Shown here piece after piece: positions 49,357 through 56,863 of a DNA stretch of 64,000 nt (position 1 is its first letter; each line of letters starts with the position of its first letter). The notes beneath the pieces are model-generated. The model saw nothing but the letters and a program-made list of their open reading frames with translations, was not told where the DNA came from and ran no database searches. The translations under genes and the position numbers were made by a program. The stretch is taken from positions 145,910 to 209,909 of the forward strand of contig CAZMZH010000007.1 in NCBI GenBank assembly GCA_964570665.1, written 5' to 3'. The DNA is from JAJDAT01 sp964570665. Lineage in GTDB: Bacteria > Nitrospinota > Nitrospinia > Nitrospinales > JAJDAT01.

Positions 49357-50838
49357 TTAATCTATCTGCGCTTTTTGTAACTTACCGCTATAATCCACAT
49401 AAACAGATTTCCATTCCGTAAAAACATCTATACCAGCGGTTCCAGCTTCACGATGACCGTTTCCAGTACCTTTAGTTCCACCGAATGGCAATTGAATTTC
49501 CGCGCCAATTGTAGAAGAATTTATATACGTAATACCGGTATCCAAATATTCAATCGCTTTAAATGCGCGATTAACATCCTGAGTATAGATGGCCGAAGAC
49601 AGACCAAACTTGGAGTCTTTGACAATACCAATCGCCTGTTCAAGGCCATCACAAGGAATCACGCTTAAAACAGGTCCAAATATCTCCTCTTGGGCGATTC
49701 GCATTTTTGGAGAAACATCGGTAAAAACCGTCGGTTGAAAAAAGAAACCATTTCTACAGTTTTTTACATTATGGTAATTACCGCCGACAATTAATTTGGC
49801 GCCTTCCTCAACGCCAATATCGACGTATTTTTTTACTTTCTGCCTTTGGCTTTCATTAATCAAAGGACCCATTTCAACCTTTTCATCCAAGCCATTGCCA
49901 AGAGAGAGTTTGTTTGCTCTATCGATTAAAAGATCGTTAAATTTTTTCATTACTTTCTTATGAACGATCACCCGACTGCAAGCGGTACATCTTTGTCCAG
50001 TCGTTCCAAACGCCCCCCATAGGACGCCTTCTAAAGCGGAGTTTAAATCGGCGTCGTCCATAACGATCACCGCATTTTTTCCGCCCATTTCTAGGGAAAA
50101 CTTTTTCATTCTTCTAGCGCAATGTTCCGCAACCAAACTACCGGTATTACTCGAACCGGTAAAGGAAACTAAATTAACGTTGGAGTGATCGATCAACGGA
50201 GTTCCAACCTCGTCTCCCGTTCCGGTAACAAGATTTATGACTCCCGGCGGAAAGCCCGCTTTTTCTAATAGTTTTACTAAATTTACGGCGGAAAGAGGAG
50301 TATCGCTAGCCGGTTTTAGGACCACCGTATTTCCCGCAATTAAGGCGGGAAATAATTTCCACGTGGGAATGGCCATAGGGAAGTTCCAAGGAGTAATAGC
50401 CGCAACAATACCCACTGGCATGCGAACCGACATGCAAAATTTATTAGGCATCTCGGAAGGAACCGTTTCCCCCGCCAAACGGCGTCCCTCACCCGCCGCG
50501 TAATAAGCCATATCGATACATTCCTGGACGTCGCCTCCGGTTTCTTTAAAAACTTTCCCCATTTCCATCGTCATTTCTCGAGCCAGTGTATCTTTGTTTT
50601 TTAACAAAAGTTCTCCAGCCCGGAATAACATTTCGCCACGTTTTGGCGCGGGAGTATTACGCCATTTAACTTGCGCTTCTTTGGCCGCAGCTACAGCTTC
50701 ATTAATATCCTCTTGATTAGATTTCTGAAATCGACCCACTACTTGCTTCGAGTCGGCTGGGTTGATATTTTCAAAAGTTTGTCCGCTTTTAGAGACCTGC
50801 CATTTCCCGCTGATAAAATTTTTATAACCTTTTGACAT
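49357..50838 (-). CDS. Aldehyde dehydrogenase, probable alpha-aminoadipic semialdehyde / piperideine-6-carboxylate type
   Basis: 493 residues, full length for an NAD(P)-dependent ALDH. Motifs present are P-W-N-F-P near 150-154, F-T-G-S-S near 226-230, the general base Glu250 (L-E-M-G-G-K-N) and the nucleophile Cys284 (G-Q-R-C-T). The C-terminal H-R-E-A-G-T-A-G-I-D-V-F-T-E-W-K-S-V-Y is like that of ALDHs that oxidise the lysine-derived semialdehyde to 2-aminoadipate. A saccharopine/lysine dehydrogenase-family gene is divergently transcribed next to it, which supports the lysine assignment. GGAG lies six nt before the ATG. It is followed by putA on the same strand after 169 bp. Succinate- or aminobutyrate-type specificity is the main alternative. 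Confidence 0.85.
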   Translation of the reverse strand: MSKGYKNFISGKWQVSKSGQTFENINPADSKQVVGRFQKSNQEDINEAVAAAKEAQVKWRNTPAPKRGEMLFRAGELLLKNKDTLAREMTMEMGKVFKETGGDVQECIDMAYYAAGEGRRLAGETVPSEMPNKFCMSVRMPVGIVAAITPWNFPMAIPTWKLFPALIAGNTVVLKPASDTPLSAVNLVKLLEKAGFPPGVINLVTGTGDEVGTPLIDHSNVNLVSFTGSSNTGSLVAEHCARRMKKFSLEMGGKNAVIVMDDADLNSALEGVLWGAFGTTGQRCTACSRVIVHKKVMKKFNDLLIDRANKLSLGNGLDEKVEMGPLINESQRQKVKKYVDIGVEEGAKLIVGGNYHNVKNCRNGFFFQPTVFTDVSPKMRIAQEEIFGPVLSVIPCDGLEQAIGIVKDSKFGLSSAIYTQDVNRAFKAIEYLDTGITYINSSTIGAEIQLPFGGTKGTGNGHREAGTAGIDVFTEWKSVYVDYSGKLQKAQID

Positions 50839-50905
50839 CTCTGTCTCCTGTTTAATTTTTTAAAACTTTTGGAAATCTCCATACCTGTCCAAAATTTTTA
50901 AAAGA

Positions 50906-50925
50906 CCTATATTTATAAATATAGG
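50906..50925. promoter_or_regulatory. 20-bp perfect palindrome in the divergent ALDH/dehydrogenase promoter region
   Basis: CCTATATTTATAAATATAGG is fully self-complementary. It lies 68 bp upstream of the ALDH ATG, in the 291-bp gap between two divergent genes. It is a likely operator for a dimeric regulator such as an Lrp- or GntR-type protein. The regulator is not in the window. Confidence 0.5.
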
Positions 50926-50998
50926 AAGGTTATTTCTATTTCGCATTTTTAGTTTTTTTCTTCTTCAAATATAAAAAATGAATTTCAAAGGTTTAAAC

Positions 50999-51017
50999 GT
51001 CTCTAAATTAAAGAGAC
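50999..51017. promoter_or_regulatory. Second inverted repeat in the same divergent promoter region
   Basis: GTCTCT (50999-51004) and AGAGAC (51012-51017) form a perfect 6-bp inverted repeat around an AT-only centre, about 113 bp before the ATG at 51130. It is a possible operator for the plus-strand genes. Confidence 0.35.
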
Positions 51018-51129
51018 TTATAAAAACTTAATATTTCCAAGAATCTAGCTTTTTAAAATTTTTTTTAATAGTTTGGCCACCGCGCGACAAGCAATAGTTC
51101 CAAGTCATCGTTAAAAATTGGAGAAAATT

Positions 51130-52197
51130 ATGAACAGAAAAATTAACTCCATGCTTGTTATTGGTTTAGGAAAAGTGGGCAGCCTTTTAGCGACCCTTTT
51201 ACATGAGAACAACTATTCAGTAGTGGGATTGGCCTTAAAAATTGAGGGAGACTTTCCTTTTCCCTTAATTGAAGGAGATTTGTCGGATACAAAAGCTTTG
51301 CAAAAACTAATTCAAAAACACGATGGCGTTATTTCGTGTCTTCCTTATCATCTAAATTTAGATGTCGCTAAAGCGGCCCATGCCGCAGGTCGTCACTATT
51401 TTGATTTAACGGAAGACGTGGACACCACTCTAGGAGTGCGCGAGCTTTCAACCTCGTCAAAAGGCATCATGGCGCCTCAATGCGGCTTAGCCCCAGGCCT
51501 TATAGGTATTATTGGAGCTAACCTCGCTAAAAGGTTGGATAAACTCAGATCTATTGAATTACGGGTAGGAGCTCTTCCGCAAAACCCTAGAGGCCTTTTA
51601 GGGTATGCGTTTAATTGGTCTCCCGAAGGAGTCGTTAATGAATATCTCAACGATTGCGAGGTCATCAAGGATGGAAAACGCGCCTATGTTCCCGCTATGG
51701 AAGATCGCGAAATTATTGTTGTGGACGGTAACCAATTAGAAGCGTTTACCACTTCCGGTGGCCTTGGAACCATGTGCGAAACTTTTGAAGGTAAAGTTAC
51801 AAAACTAAACTATAAAACCATGCGCTACCCCGGTCATTGTGAATTGATGCGTTTCTTTTTTAACGAACTCCATATGAGAAACAAACGCCAGCTTGCCGGA
51901 GAAATTTTAGTGGTGGCAAAACCTCCAGTAAAAGACGACGTTGTGTTTTTACATGCGGCGGTCGAGGGATGGAAAAACGGCAAATTAAAAAGAGAGGAGT
52001 TTGTGCGTAGTTATTTTCCAATAAAGATCGCCGGCAAAATGTGGAACGCAATTTCCTGGACAACAGCCAGTTCCGCTTGCGCTGTCGTAGAAATGGTAGC
52101 GCGTGGAGATCTTCCAAATTCTGGTTTTTTAAAACAAGAAGATATCCAATTAGACACTTTTTTCAAAACACCGACAGGAGCGTTTTTCACAAAATAA
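51130..52197 (+). CDS. Saccharopine dehydrogenase-family protein (lysine 6-dehydrogenase or saccharopine dehydrogenase)
   Basis: 355 residues from ATG 51130, which has GGAG 6 nt upstream; the frame also opens at a TTG 12 bp earlier. An N-terminal Rossmann fold has the dinucleotide motif G12-L-G14-K-V-G17 and is followed by D-G-V-I-S-C-L-P and F-D-L-T-E-D, then the family segment C-G-L-A-P-G-L-I-G (about 118-126). This family includes NADP-dependent saccharopine dehydrogenases and lysine 6-dehydrogenases. Both lead to aminoadipate semialdehyde, the substrate inferred for the divergent ALDH. No lysine-ketoglutarate reductase domain is fused or nearby, which slightly favours the direct lysine dehydrogenase reading. 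It heads a three-gene plus-strand operon. Confidence 0.85.
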   Translation: MNRKINSMLVIGLGKVGSLLATLLHENNYSVVGLALKIEGDFPFPLIEGDLSDTKALQKLIQKHDGVISCLPYHLNLDVAKAAHAAGRHYFDLTEDVDTTLGVRELSTSSKGIMAPQCGLAPGLIGIIGANLAKRLDKLRSIELRVGALPQNPRGLLGYAFNWSPEGVVNEYLNDCEVIKDGKRAYVPAMEDREIIVVDGNQLEAFTTSGGLGTMCETFEGKVTKLNYKTMRYPGHCELMRFFFNELHMRNKRQLAGEILVVAKPPVKDDVVFLHAAVEGWKNGKLKREEFVRSYFPIKIAGKMWNAISWTTASSACAVVEMVARGDLPNSGFLKQEDIQLDTFFKTPTGAFFTK

Positions 52198-52218
52198 TAT
52201 AAAAAGGAGGATTTAAAG

Positions 52219-52461
52219 ATGACAAGCGAAGTAATACGCCATTTTTTAGGCTGGTGTTCGGCGCTTAATTTGGGATTGCTGTTATTTTGGGTTTTGTGGC
52301 TGACACTGGCGCATGACTGGGTATATCGATTTCATGGGAAATGGTTCAAATTGTCGGTGGAGAAATTCGATGCCATCCATTACGCAGGCATAGCCTTTTT
52401 CAAAATATGTCTATTTTTCTTTAATATAGTTCCCTATTTAGTATTACGAATTATTGCGTGA
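52219..52461 (+). CDS. Small membrane protein, DUF6868-like
   Basis: 80 residues with two hydrophobic segments (about 12-31 and 55-78) around a conserved central stretch W-V-Y-R-F-H-G-K-W-F-K-L and F-D-A-I-H-Y-A-G. This pattern matches what I recall of the DUF6868 family, whose function is unknown. A strong AAGGAGG lies 8-9 nt before the ATG. It starts 21 bp after the dehydrogenase stop codon and is followed by the VOC enzyme, so co-transcription is likely. Confidence 0.8.
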   Translation: MTSEVIRHFLGWCSALNLGLLLFWVLWLTLAHDWVYRFHGKWFKLSVEKFDAIHYAGIAFFKICLFFFNIVPYLVLRIIA

Positions 52462-52549
52462 TATTAAGATTACCTTGATTCCAATAAAACGGATTCAAAC
52501 TAAATATTTTTTGGATAACTTTTCTTATTTTTTTATAGGAACGGTTCTT

Positions 52550-53149
52550 ATGGAAAATTCTATAAAATCTTTTTTCTCCGTCTATATTAACAAGTATCTT
52601 TCGAAAAATTCCGCTGCCCAAATACTTGCGCGATCCCTTGAAAAAAGCGGAGTTGGATTATTGCCTTTAATCGATCACTGCGCTATTCGAACGCATGATG
52701 TTGAAAAACGTTCTCAATTCTTTCTCGAACAAGGATTCATTCACGACGAGTCGACCGGACATTTAGAATATGAAAACTGGTGGGCAAAGGTTTATAGAAA
52801 ACCCGGTTGGCCTGCTTTATTCATCGATCAAGCCTTTTCAGGGAATCGTGGAGAAAACAGCGTTATCCCAGAATGGGTGAACGAACATGGCGATGAATGT
52901 TTCCATCATATAGCGGTGTTGGTGGAAGAAATTGAAACTGCCATAAAAGTTTTAAAACTTAAAAACGTCAAATTCTCAGATAACATTGTTGGAGAACTGG
53001 GAACAGAATTGAGACAGGTATTTACGGTACCAGAAATCAAAAATGGAAAAGCCTATTCCGTTCTTGAACTTATAGAAAGACATAACGGTTATATGGGTTT
53101 TCTCCCGCCCCAAGCCAATGACTTAATGGAATCCACTCGCTTTTTATAA
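52550..53149 (+). CDS. VOC-fold metalloenzyme (HPPD/glyoxalase superfamily), possible dioxygenase
   Basis: 199 residues from ATG 52550, with AGGA 9 nt upstream; the frame opens 96 bp earlier at a TTG inside the previous gene, which I reject. Metal ligands of the vicinal-oxygen-chelate superfamily can be picked out: His43 (D-H-C-A-I-R), His119 or His120 (F-H-H-I-A-V) and Glu173 (V-L-E-L-I-E-R), a 2-His-1-carboxylate set comparable to the F-E-I-I-Q-R motif of hydroxyphenylpyruvate dioxygenase. The substrate is unknown. Being in the lysine-type operon, it could act on a 2-keto acid such as 2-oxoadipate; this is inference. Confidence 0.75.
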   Translation: MENSIKSFFSVYINKYLSKNSAAQILARSLEKSGVGLLPLIDHCAIRTHDVEKRSQFFLEQGFIHDESTGHLEYENWWAKVYRKPGWPALFIDQAFSGNRGENSVIPEWVNEHGDECFHHIAVLVEEIETAIKVLKLKNVKFSDNIVGELGTELRQVFTVPEIKNGKAYSVLELIERHNGYMGFLPPQANDLMESTRFL

Positions 53150-53163
53150 ATAAATTTAATAGA

Positions 53164-53193
53164 GCCCATCTGGAAGGAGAAAACCAGATGGGC
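53164..53193 (+). terminator. Hairpin after the lysine-type operon
   Basis: GCCCATCTGG (53164-53173) and CCAGATGGGC (53184-53193) form a perfect 10-bp stem with a 10-nt loop, 15 bp after the VOC stop codon. No T run follows on the plus strand, so it may work as an mRNA 3'-end stabiliser or with Rho. Confidence 0.6.
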
Positions 53194-53271
53194 CCCCGAA
53201 CCCTAAGGGACATATCTACAAACTACTCTTGGGAGGAGATAGCGTCAAAGGGCTCGTTTATAAAAACCGTC

Positions 53272-53394
53272 TCACAGAAAAATTAAAAACAATAACCATA
53301 TTAAAAACACCAAAAAGATCATTACGAACACGCCATAACCAGCGCTACAAAACTCAGGTATTCGCCGCTTAAAAAAAACAAAAAACCAATCCAT
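53272..53394 (-). CDS. Possible 40-residue membrane protein
   Basis: ATG to TGA encodes an N-terminal M-D-W-F-F-V-F-F-K-R-R-I-P-E-F-C followed by one long hydrophobic helix (V-F-V-M-I-F-L-V-F-L-I-W-L-L-F-L). A basic turn before the helix fits an inner-membrane topology. There is no clear ribosome site. The support is that a copy of the 59-bp element found upstream of putA lies directly before its start. It may be chance in AT-rich DNA. Confidence 0.35.
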   Translation of the reverse strand: MDWFFVFFKRRIPEFCSAGYGVFVMIFLVFLIWLLFLIFL

Positions 53395-53396
53395 AT

Positions 53397-53455
53397 ATTT
53401 AATATGCGCGAACAAAATTAAAAAAACATGAAAACAAAATTAATTTTTATTCATT
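53397..53455 (-). repeat. 59-bp intergenic element, copy B
   Basis: This aligns without gaps to 49281-49339 with about 11 mismatches. On the minus strand it ends two bases before the ATG of the possible 40-residue ORF. Confidence 0.6.
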
Positions 53456-53484
53456 ATTAAATTATGGAGAATACTAGGAAAGAT

Positions 53485-53755
53485 AAGAAAAGCCTTTTTT
53501 ACCGCAAAGAACGCAGAGAAAAGATTAAGAGCAAAAAATCCAATTTACGTTTCTAGTATTGAAATAATATTTGAAACTGATTTGTTATTTTTTTTTATAG
53601 GTGAGGGTCTTGGAGTTCAATAGTTTCGTATTTGGGGTGTCGCCTTTAAGGCTTGCAATTTAACAAATTAAGGATTCTGTTTTTGCATTTTCTCAAGAAC
53701 TTGTTTGATCTTTCTTTACGTTCTCTGCGTTCTTTGCGGTTCAAGCTTTTTTCTT
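53485..53755. mobile_element. MITE-like element with 20-bp perfect inverted repeats
   Basis: ACCGCAAAGAACGCAGAGAA (53501-53520) is the exact reverse complement of 53721-53740. Weaker pairing continues outward (AAGAAAA... on both sides) to about 53485 and 53755. The 200 bp between carry no gene that I can support. The size and long terminal inverted repeats suit a non-autonomous mobile element or a dispersed repeat. No target-site duplication could be defined. Confidence 0.55.
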
Positions 53756-53785
53756 TTCGGTAAAAGCTGTAAAAAAATTTGGACT

Positions 53786-54388
53786 CTAAACATTCTTTTT
53801 CACTTCGTCGTAAGTGGAAACATCCATCTCAAGTTTGTTCAAGGTGTTTCTGTCGATGTGATGAAAAATTTCAGATTGTCCTTTAATTTGAAGCTGAGTG
53901 TCTTCATGGTAACTGAAACTATTTTTATCGTGAAAATATAGTTTAAGTTCGTATTTTACTGTTTTAAACTCTCTATCCAGAAATTTGTTAGAACAAATTC
54001 CATACGTTTCCGAACCAACCTCGGCAGTTAACGTGAACGTTTTAGCGTCGGGTTCAACGGTACCGCCCGCGTTAATAGCAACTCCACGCGGCACGATAAA
54101 TGCGCGCATGACCTGTTTTTCTTTAGCGTCCCAAAGCCAATAACCCAAGTCTTCATGAAAAGGTTCTTGCGTTTCGCTTTTCCACACCGCTCTGGAATAT
54201 CTCAAACCGTATAGGGTTTGTTCGTGATTATTAACAGGCCCCAATGGTTCTAAAATAATCTGTTCAAGATAATTTGTATCTTGTTGTTTCCTATCTGGAG
54301 AAGGCGCGGCATCCGTTCCCTTTTCGCCTCCCCAGGTACCAACCATAGACGCCAACGGCCCAAGGTTTTTTACAATTTCATCCGTCAT
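53786..54388 (-). CDS. Nitrobindin-like heme-binding beta-barrel protein (THAP4/DUF1794 type)
   Basis: 200 residues from ATG 54388 (GGAAG about 5 nt upstream; a TTG 12 bp earlier is the alternative). The N-terminal L-G-P-L-A-S-M-V-G-T-W-G-G-E-K-G matches the G-x-W-x-G-x-G signature of the nitrobindin/FABP-like family. It is followed by E-Q-I-I-L-E-P-L-G-P-V and R-A-V-W-K ... H-E-D-L-G-Y-W-L-W-D, characteristic of the ten-stranded barrel. Members bind heme and react with NO or peroxynitrite. Histidines near the C-terminus (F-H-H-I-D) could provide the heme ligand. It heads or belongs to a minus-strand cluster of small acidic proteins. Confidence 0.75.
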   Translation of the reverse strand: MTDEIVKNLGPLASMVGTWGGEKGTDAAPSPDRKQQDTNYLEQIILEPLGPVNNHEQTLYGLRYSRAVWKSETQEPFHEDLGYWLWDAKEKQVMRAFIVPRGVAINAGGTVEPDAKTFTLTAEVGSETYGICSNKFLDREFKTVKYELKLYFHDKNSFSYHEDTQLQIKGQSEIFHHIDRNTLNKLEMDVSTYDEVKKNV

Positions 54389-54427
54389 CACAACTTCCAA
54401 TCTCTAAAATGTTTATTAACAGTTTAA

Positions 54428-54697
54428 TTATAAATAATCTTCAATGTCAAAATCGCATGTCGTATGAGCGTTTCTGAGATCCAGGGAAATATCGGCCTTA
54501 TGAAACTTAACGTTGAACTCTTTAACGCGTTTGCAAGTGTGCCCGGCGTCTTCGATTATATCCCAATGCTCCAATAAATCTTTTAAGCAGGGAAACTCTA
54601 AAACGATCCTAAAGTTAGCGTTCATATTGTATTGGATGATAAAAGGTTCATCCTCCACGTCTTTATCTATTTCTATAACATCTTCTATTTCGCTCAT
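54428..54697 (-). CDS. Small acidic protein, unknown
   Basis: 89 residues with an acidic N-terminus (M-S-E-I-E-D-V-I-E-I-D-K-D-V-E-D-E). A compact core contains two cysteines in the C-terminal half (H-T-C-K and H-T-T-C-D) and an acidic end (D-F-D-I-E-D-Y-L). No domain recognised. It lies 40 bp upstream of the nitrobindin-like gene and 55 bp downstream of another acidic protein gene, all on one strand, so an operon is likely. The ribosome site is weak. Confidence 0.65.
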   Translation of the reverse strand: MSEIEDVIEIDKDVEDEPFIIQYNMNANFRIVLEFPCLKDLLEHWDIIEDAGHTCKRVKEFNVKFHKADISLDLRNAHTTCDFDIEDYL

Positions 54698-54752
54698 TCC
54701 ATTTTTCTTTCAAAGTTTATTTTGTAAAAGGCTAAAGCCTCAGAACAAATAA

Positions 54753-55166
54753 TTATTCGTAGATATCTTCATCCTCGTCTTCCGGCGATTGCGCAATCAT
54801 ATTTAAAAACTCGTTCACCGAACTCACATTTCCCAATGGAAAAGACACAATGTATCCAAAAATATGTTTGGCAAAATCGATCTCGGAATCATGAAGCAAT
54901 TGAACCGGAGTCAATTCAATGTCGTCGTAATCCCTATCGTCCTCAAATGGCGGAACCAATTCTTCAAATTCTAAAGCAATCTTGTAGGTTTTATCGAGGT
55001 ATTCCTCAAGCCAAACCACTTCATCGCGTGTCAAGTATCCGGCTACTCTGCCAACAACTCTTGAGTAACTGCGCCAATCAACCCGAACTTGCTTTTTGGT
55101 TCTTAAATCGGGGACGATAGAATATGCTCTATAAAGTTTTTCCATTTGAGCGAAATTATATCTCAC
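54753..55166 (-). CDS. Small acidic protein, unknown
   Basis: 137 residues if started at GTG 55166; an internal ATG at 55145 would give 130 residues, and no ribosome site decides between them. The N-terminal third is basic and aromatic (K-K-Q-V-R-V-D-W-R-S-Y-S-R-V-V-G-R-V), followed by a helical acidic core (E-D-D-R-D-Y-D-D-I-E-L) and an acidic tail (S-P-E-D-E-D-E-D-I-Y-E). I recognise no family. It is the first gene of the probable operon ending with the nitrobindin-like gene. Confidence 0.65.
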   Translation of the reverse strand: MRYNFAQMEKLYRAYSIVPDLRTKKQVRVDWRSYSRVVGRVAGYLTRDEVVWLEEYLDKTYKIALEFEELVPPFEDDRDYDDIELTPVQLLHDSEIDFAKHIFGYIVSFPLGNVSSVNEFLNMIAQSPEDEDEDIYE

Positions 55167-55631
55167 CCCGGCAAAAACTTCATAAAATTTGTGGATTTAA
55201 ATGAGGTCTTGATTTAGGGCTACGACTCTCATTTAATATTGATTTATTAATAATCTGGTTTAGAAGATGTTTGATAAAATAAGTTAGATTGATTTCAACC
55301 AGTCCCCATAGCCCGTCATTCAGACGACCAACGGGAGGAAGAATCTCATTTCTCGGGTCATAATAGTTAAGACTTTGCTATTAACCAAAAAAGGAAAAAA
55401 GACCGTGGTTAAATACAACCTGTAAATAAAAATATTGATTTACTTTATTAACAAACTAGACAAAGCGCTACAGGTAAAATGAGATCCGGAGTTTATCCTG
55501 AGCGAAGCCGAAGGATCTATGGACTTTCCTCTGGATGATACTTCGGCTGCGCTCAGCACAGGCTAATCATGGGGTTTGATGAAAACTAAGTTACTGTTTA
55601 ACTAAACCAAAACCTTCAAAGCCATCCCTAT
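55167..55631. repeat. 465-bp intergenic stretch with palindromic dispersed repeats
   Basis: No gene seen. It contains CCTGAGCGAAGCCGAAGGATC-type fragments near 55498-55518 and a complementary-looking GCTTCGG/CTTCGGCTGCGCTCAG segment near 55540-55560, so the region can fold. Similar GAGC(G/T)-containing repeats occur at 56130-56460 and 63150-63850. Confidence 0.5.
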
Positions 55632-55967
55632 TTACTCGTCATCCTCATCGTCTTCGTAATCGTCGTCGTCTTCATTGATGTCCGAGGCCACGGCAAAAAT
55701 TTGAGCCATATGACTGTAAATTTTTTGTCGTTCGGCAAATGTAGAGTTTTTTAATATTTCTGCGTAACCCATCCCATCTAATATTTCTTTACCCGTTTTT
55801 CCATCTCGGTAGATTTTTTCGTAATTAACGACACATTCTTTTTCTAAAAGAGCTTGTTCTATGATCGCTTCAAGATCTTCGTCCGCGTGGATCATTTGGC
55901 ACAATTTACCAGATGCCGGTAGGTTAACAGTCAATCCTTTTACAAATGAATCGGGTTTCTTTGCCAT
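55632..55967 (-). CDS. Small acidic-tailed protein, unknown
   Basis: 111 residues. A folded N-terminal part (F-V-K-G-L-T-V-N-L-P-A-S-G-K-L; A-I-I-E-Q-A-L-L-E-K-E-C) is followed by a tail of almost only Asp/Glu/Tyr (D-I-N-E-D-D-D-D-Y-E-D-D-E-D-D-E). Such tails occur in proteins that contact basic partners or metal ions. I recognise no family. It is isolated between repeat-rich gaps, on the same strand as the other acidic proteins. The ribosome site is weak. Confidence 0.65.
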   Translation of the reverse strand: MAKKPDSFVKGLTVNLPASGKLCQMIHADEDLEAIIEQALLEKECVVNYEKIYRDGKTGKEILDGMGYAEILKNSTFAERQKIYSHMAQIFAVASDINEDDDDYEDDEDDE

Positions 55968-56099
55968 GGTTCGTATATTTTTAAAGTTATTAATTTTAGG
56001 TTCTAGCTTTTTGTCAAAAAAAATTATGGAGTGTATTAAACCAAAGGATTGGATTGATCAACAAATGGGTTTATATGCAAACCTCTAAATCTAAGTTTG

Positions 56100-56863
56100 A
56101 TTTGTTAAAAACCCTCACCCGCGCGCGTCATCCTGAGCGAAGTCGAAGTATCATCTAAGAATTCTAATATTGTCACCCTGAGCAACGTCGAAGGGTCGCC
56201 TCGATTTAATAAAAATTCCACAACAAAAAGGCAGAAAAGCTTTTTTGCAATACACTCGTTAAATTTATTATCTATTTTATTAACCCACTAAACCTTGGGC
56301 GCTAGGCAAAATGAGATCCTTCACCAAACCTGAAGGTTTGCTTCTGGATGACGATTCATGTGTTTTGTTACACACAACCAAAACTTTTGGTAAAGAAAGT
56401 CTCCAAGAATGTCATTCCGAGCTTGTCGAGGAATCTCGCCTCGTTTAAATAATTTTTCCACCATTCATTAACTCCGCAGGTACCAAGGATCTAGGTGTTC
56501 ATAAAACCATGAGCATTCTGCAAAAACCAAAACAAGCCAAATATTATAATACGACCTCATCGTATTACAAACAGTTCTAAATTATAAACGGAAATTTTAT
56601 AAGGATGAGAAGAAAGCTAAAATGGAAGCCGGTGCAAGCCTCGAAACAAATAGTCATTTCGAGCTAATCAAAGAATCTATATTTCGAGTAAACATGTTCT
56701 TATTAGTCTCTTGAAGAACGACCATCGCTTATTAACTCTGCGAATTAAAATTAATTTACCTTTTTAAAACCAAGATCCCTCCACGCTGGTCGGGATGACT
56801 AGTCATGGGGTTTGCTAAAAACCACCCTCACAATATTAACGGTAAAAAAGTATTCCTAAAAAC
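56100..56863. repeat. Dispersed-repeat block downstream of the second TPS gene (left flank)
   Basis: No gene is supported. The block holds GTCATCCTGAGCGAAGTCGA- and GTCATTCCGAGCTTGTCGA-type repeats. A stretch at 56225-56450 matches 63365-63600, and a stretch at 56646-56815 matches 63590-63750 and 63838-64000, all in direct orientation. Between the two stretches lie about 180 bp (56453-56640) absent from the right-hand copies and flanked by GCCTCG on both sides. Palindromes such as ACCAAAACTTTTGGT are embedded. Confidence 0.8.

Noticed and set aside
52454..52549. Upstream TTG start of the VOC enzyme, overlapping the DUF6868 gene
   Set aside because: The extra 32 residues show no domain similarity, and ATG 52550 has an AGGA ribosome site.
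53164..53193. Reading this hairpin as terminator of the 40-residue minus-strand ORF
   Set aside because: It is much closer to the VOC stop codon (15 bp) than to the ORF end (78 bp), and neither side has a good T run.
53705..53941. Plus-strand ORF of 78 residues overlapping the nitrobindin-like gene
   Set aside because: It runs through the MITE-like inverted repeat and antisense to a well-supported gene.
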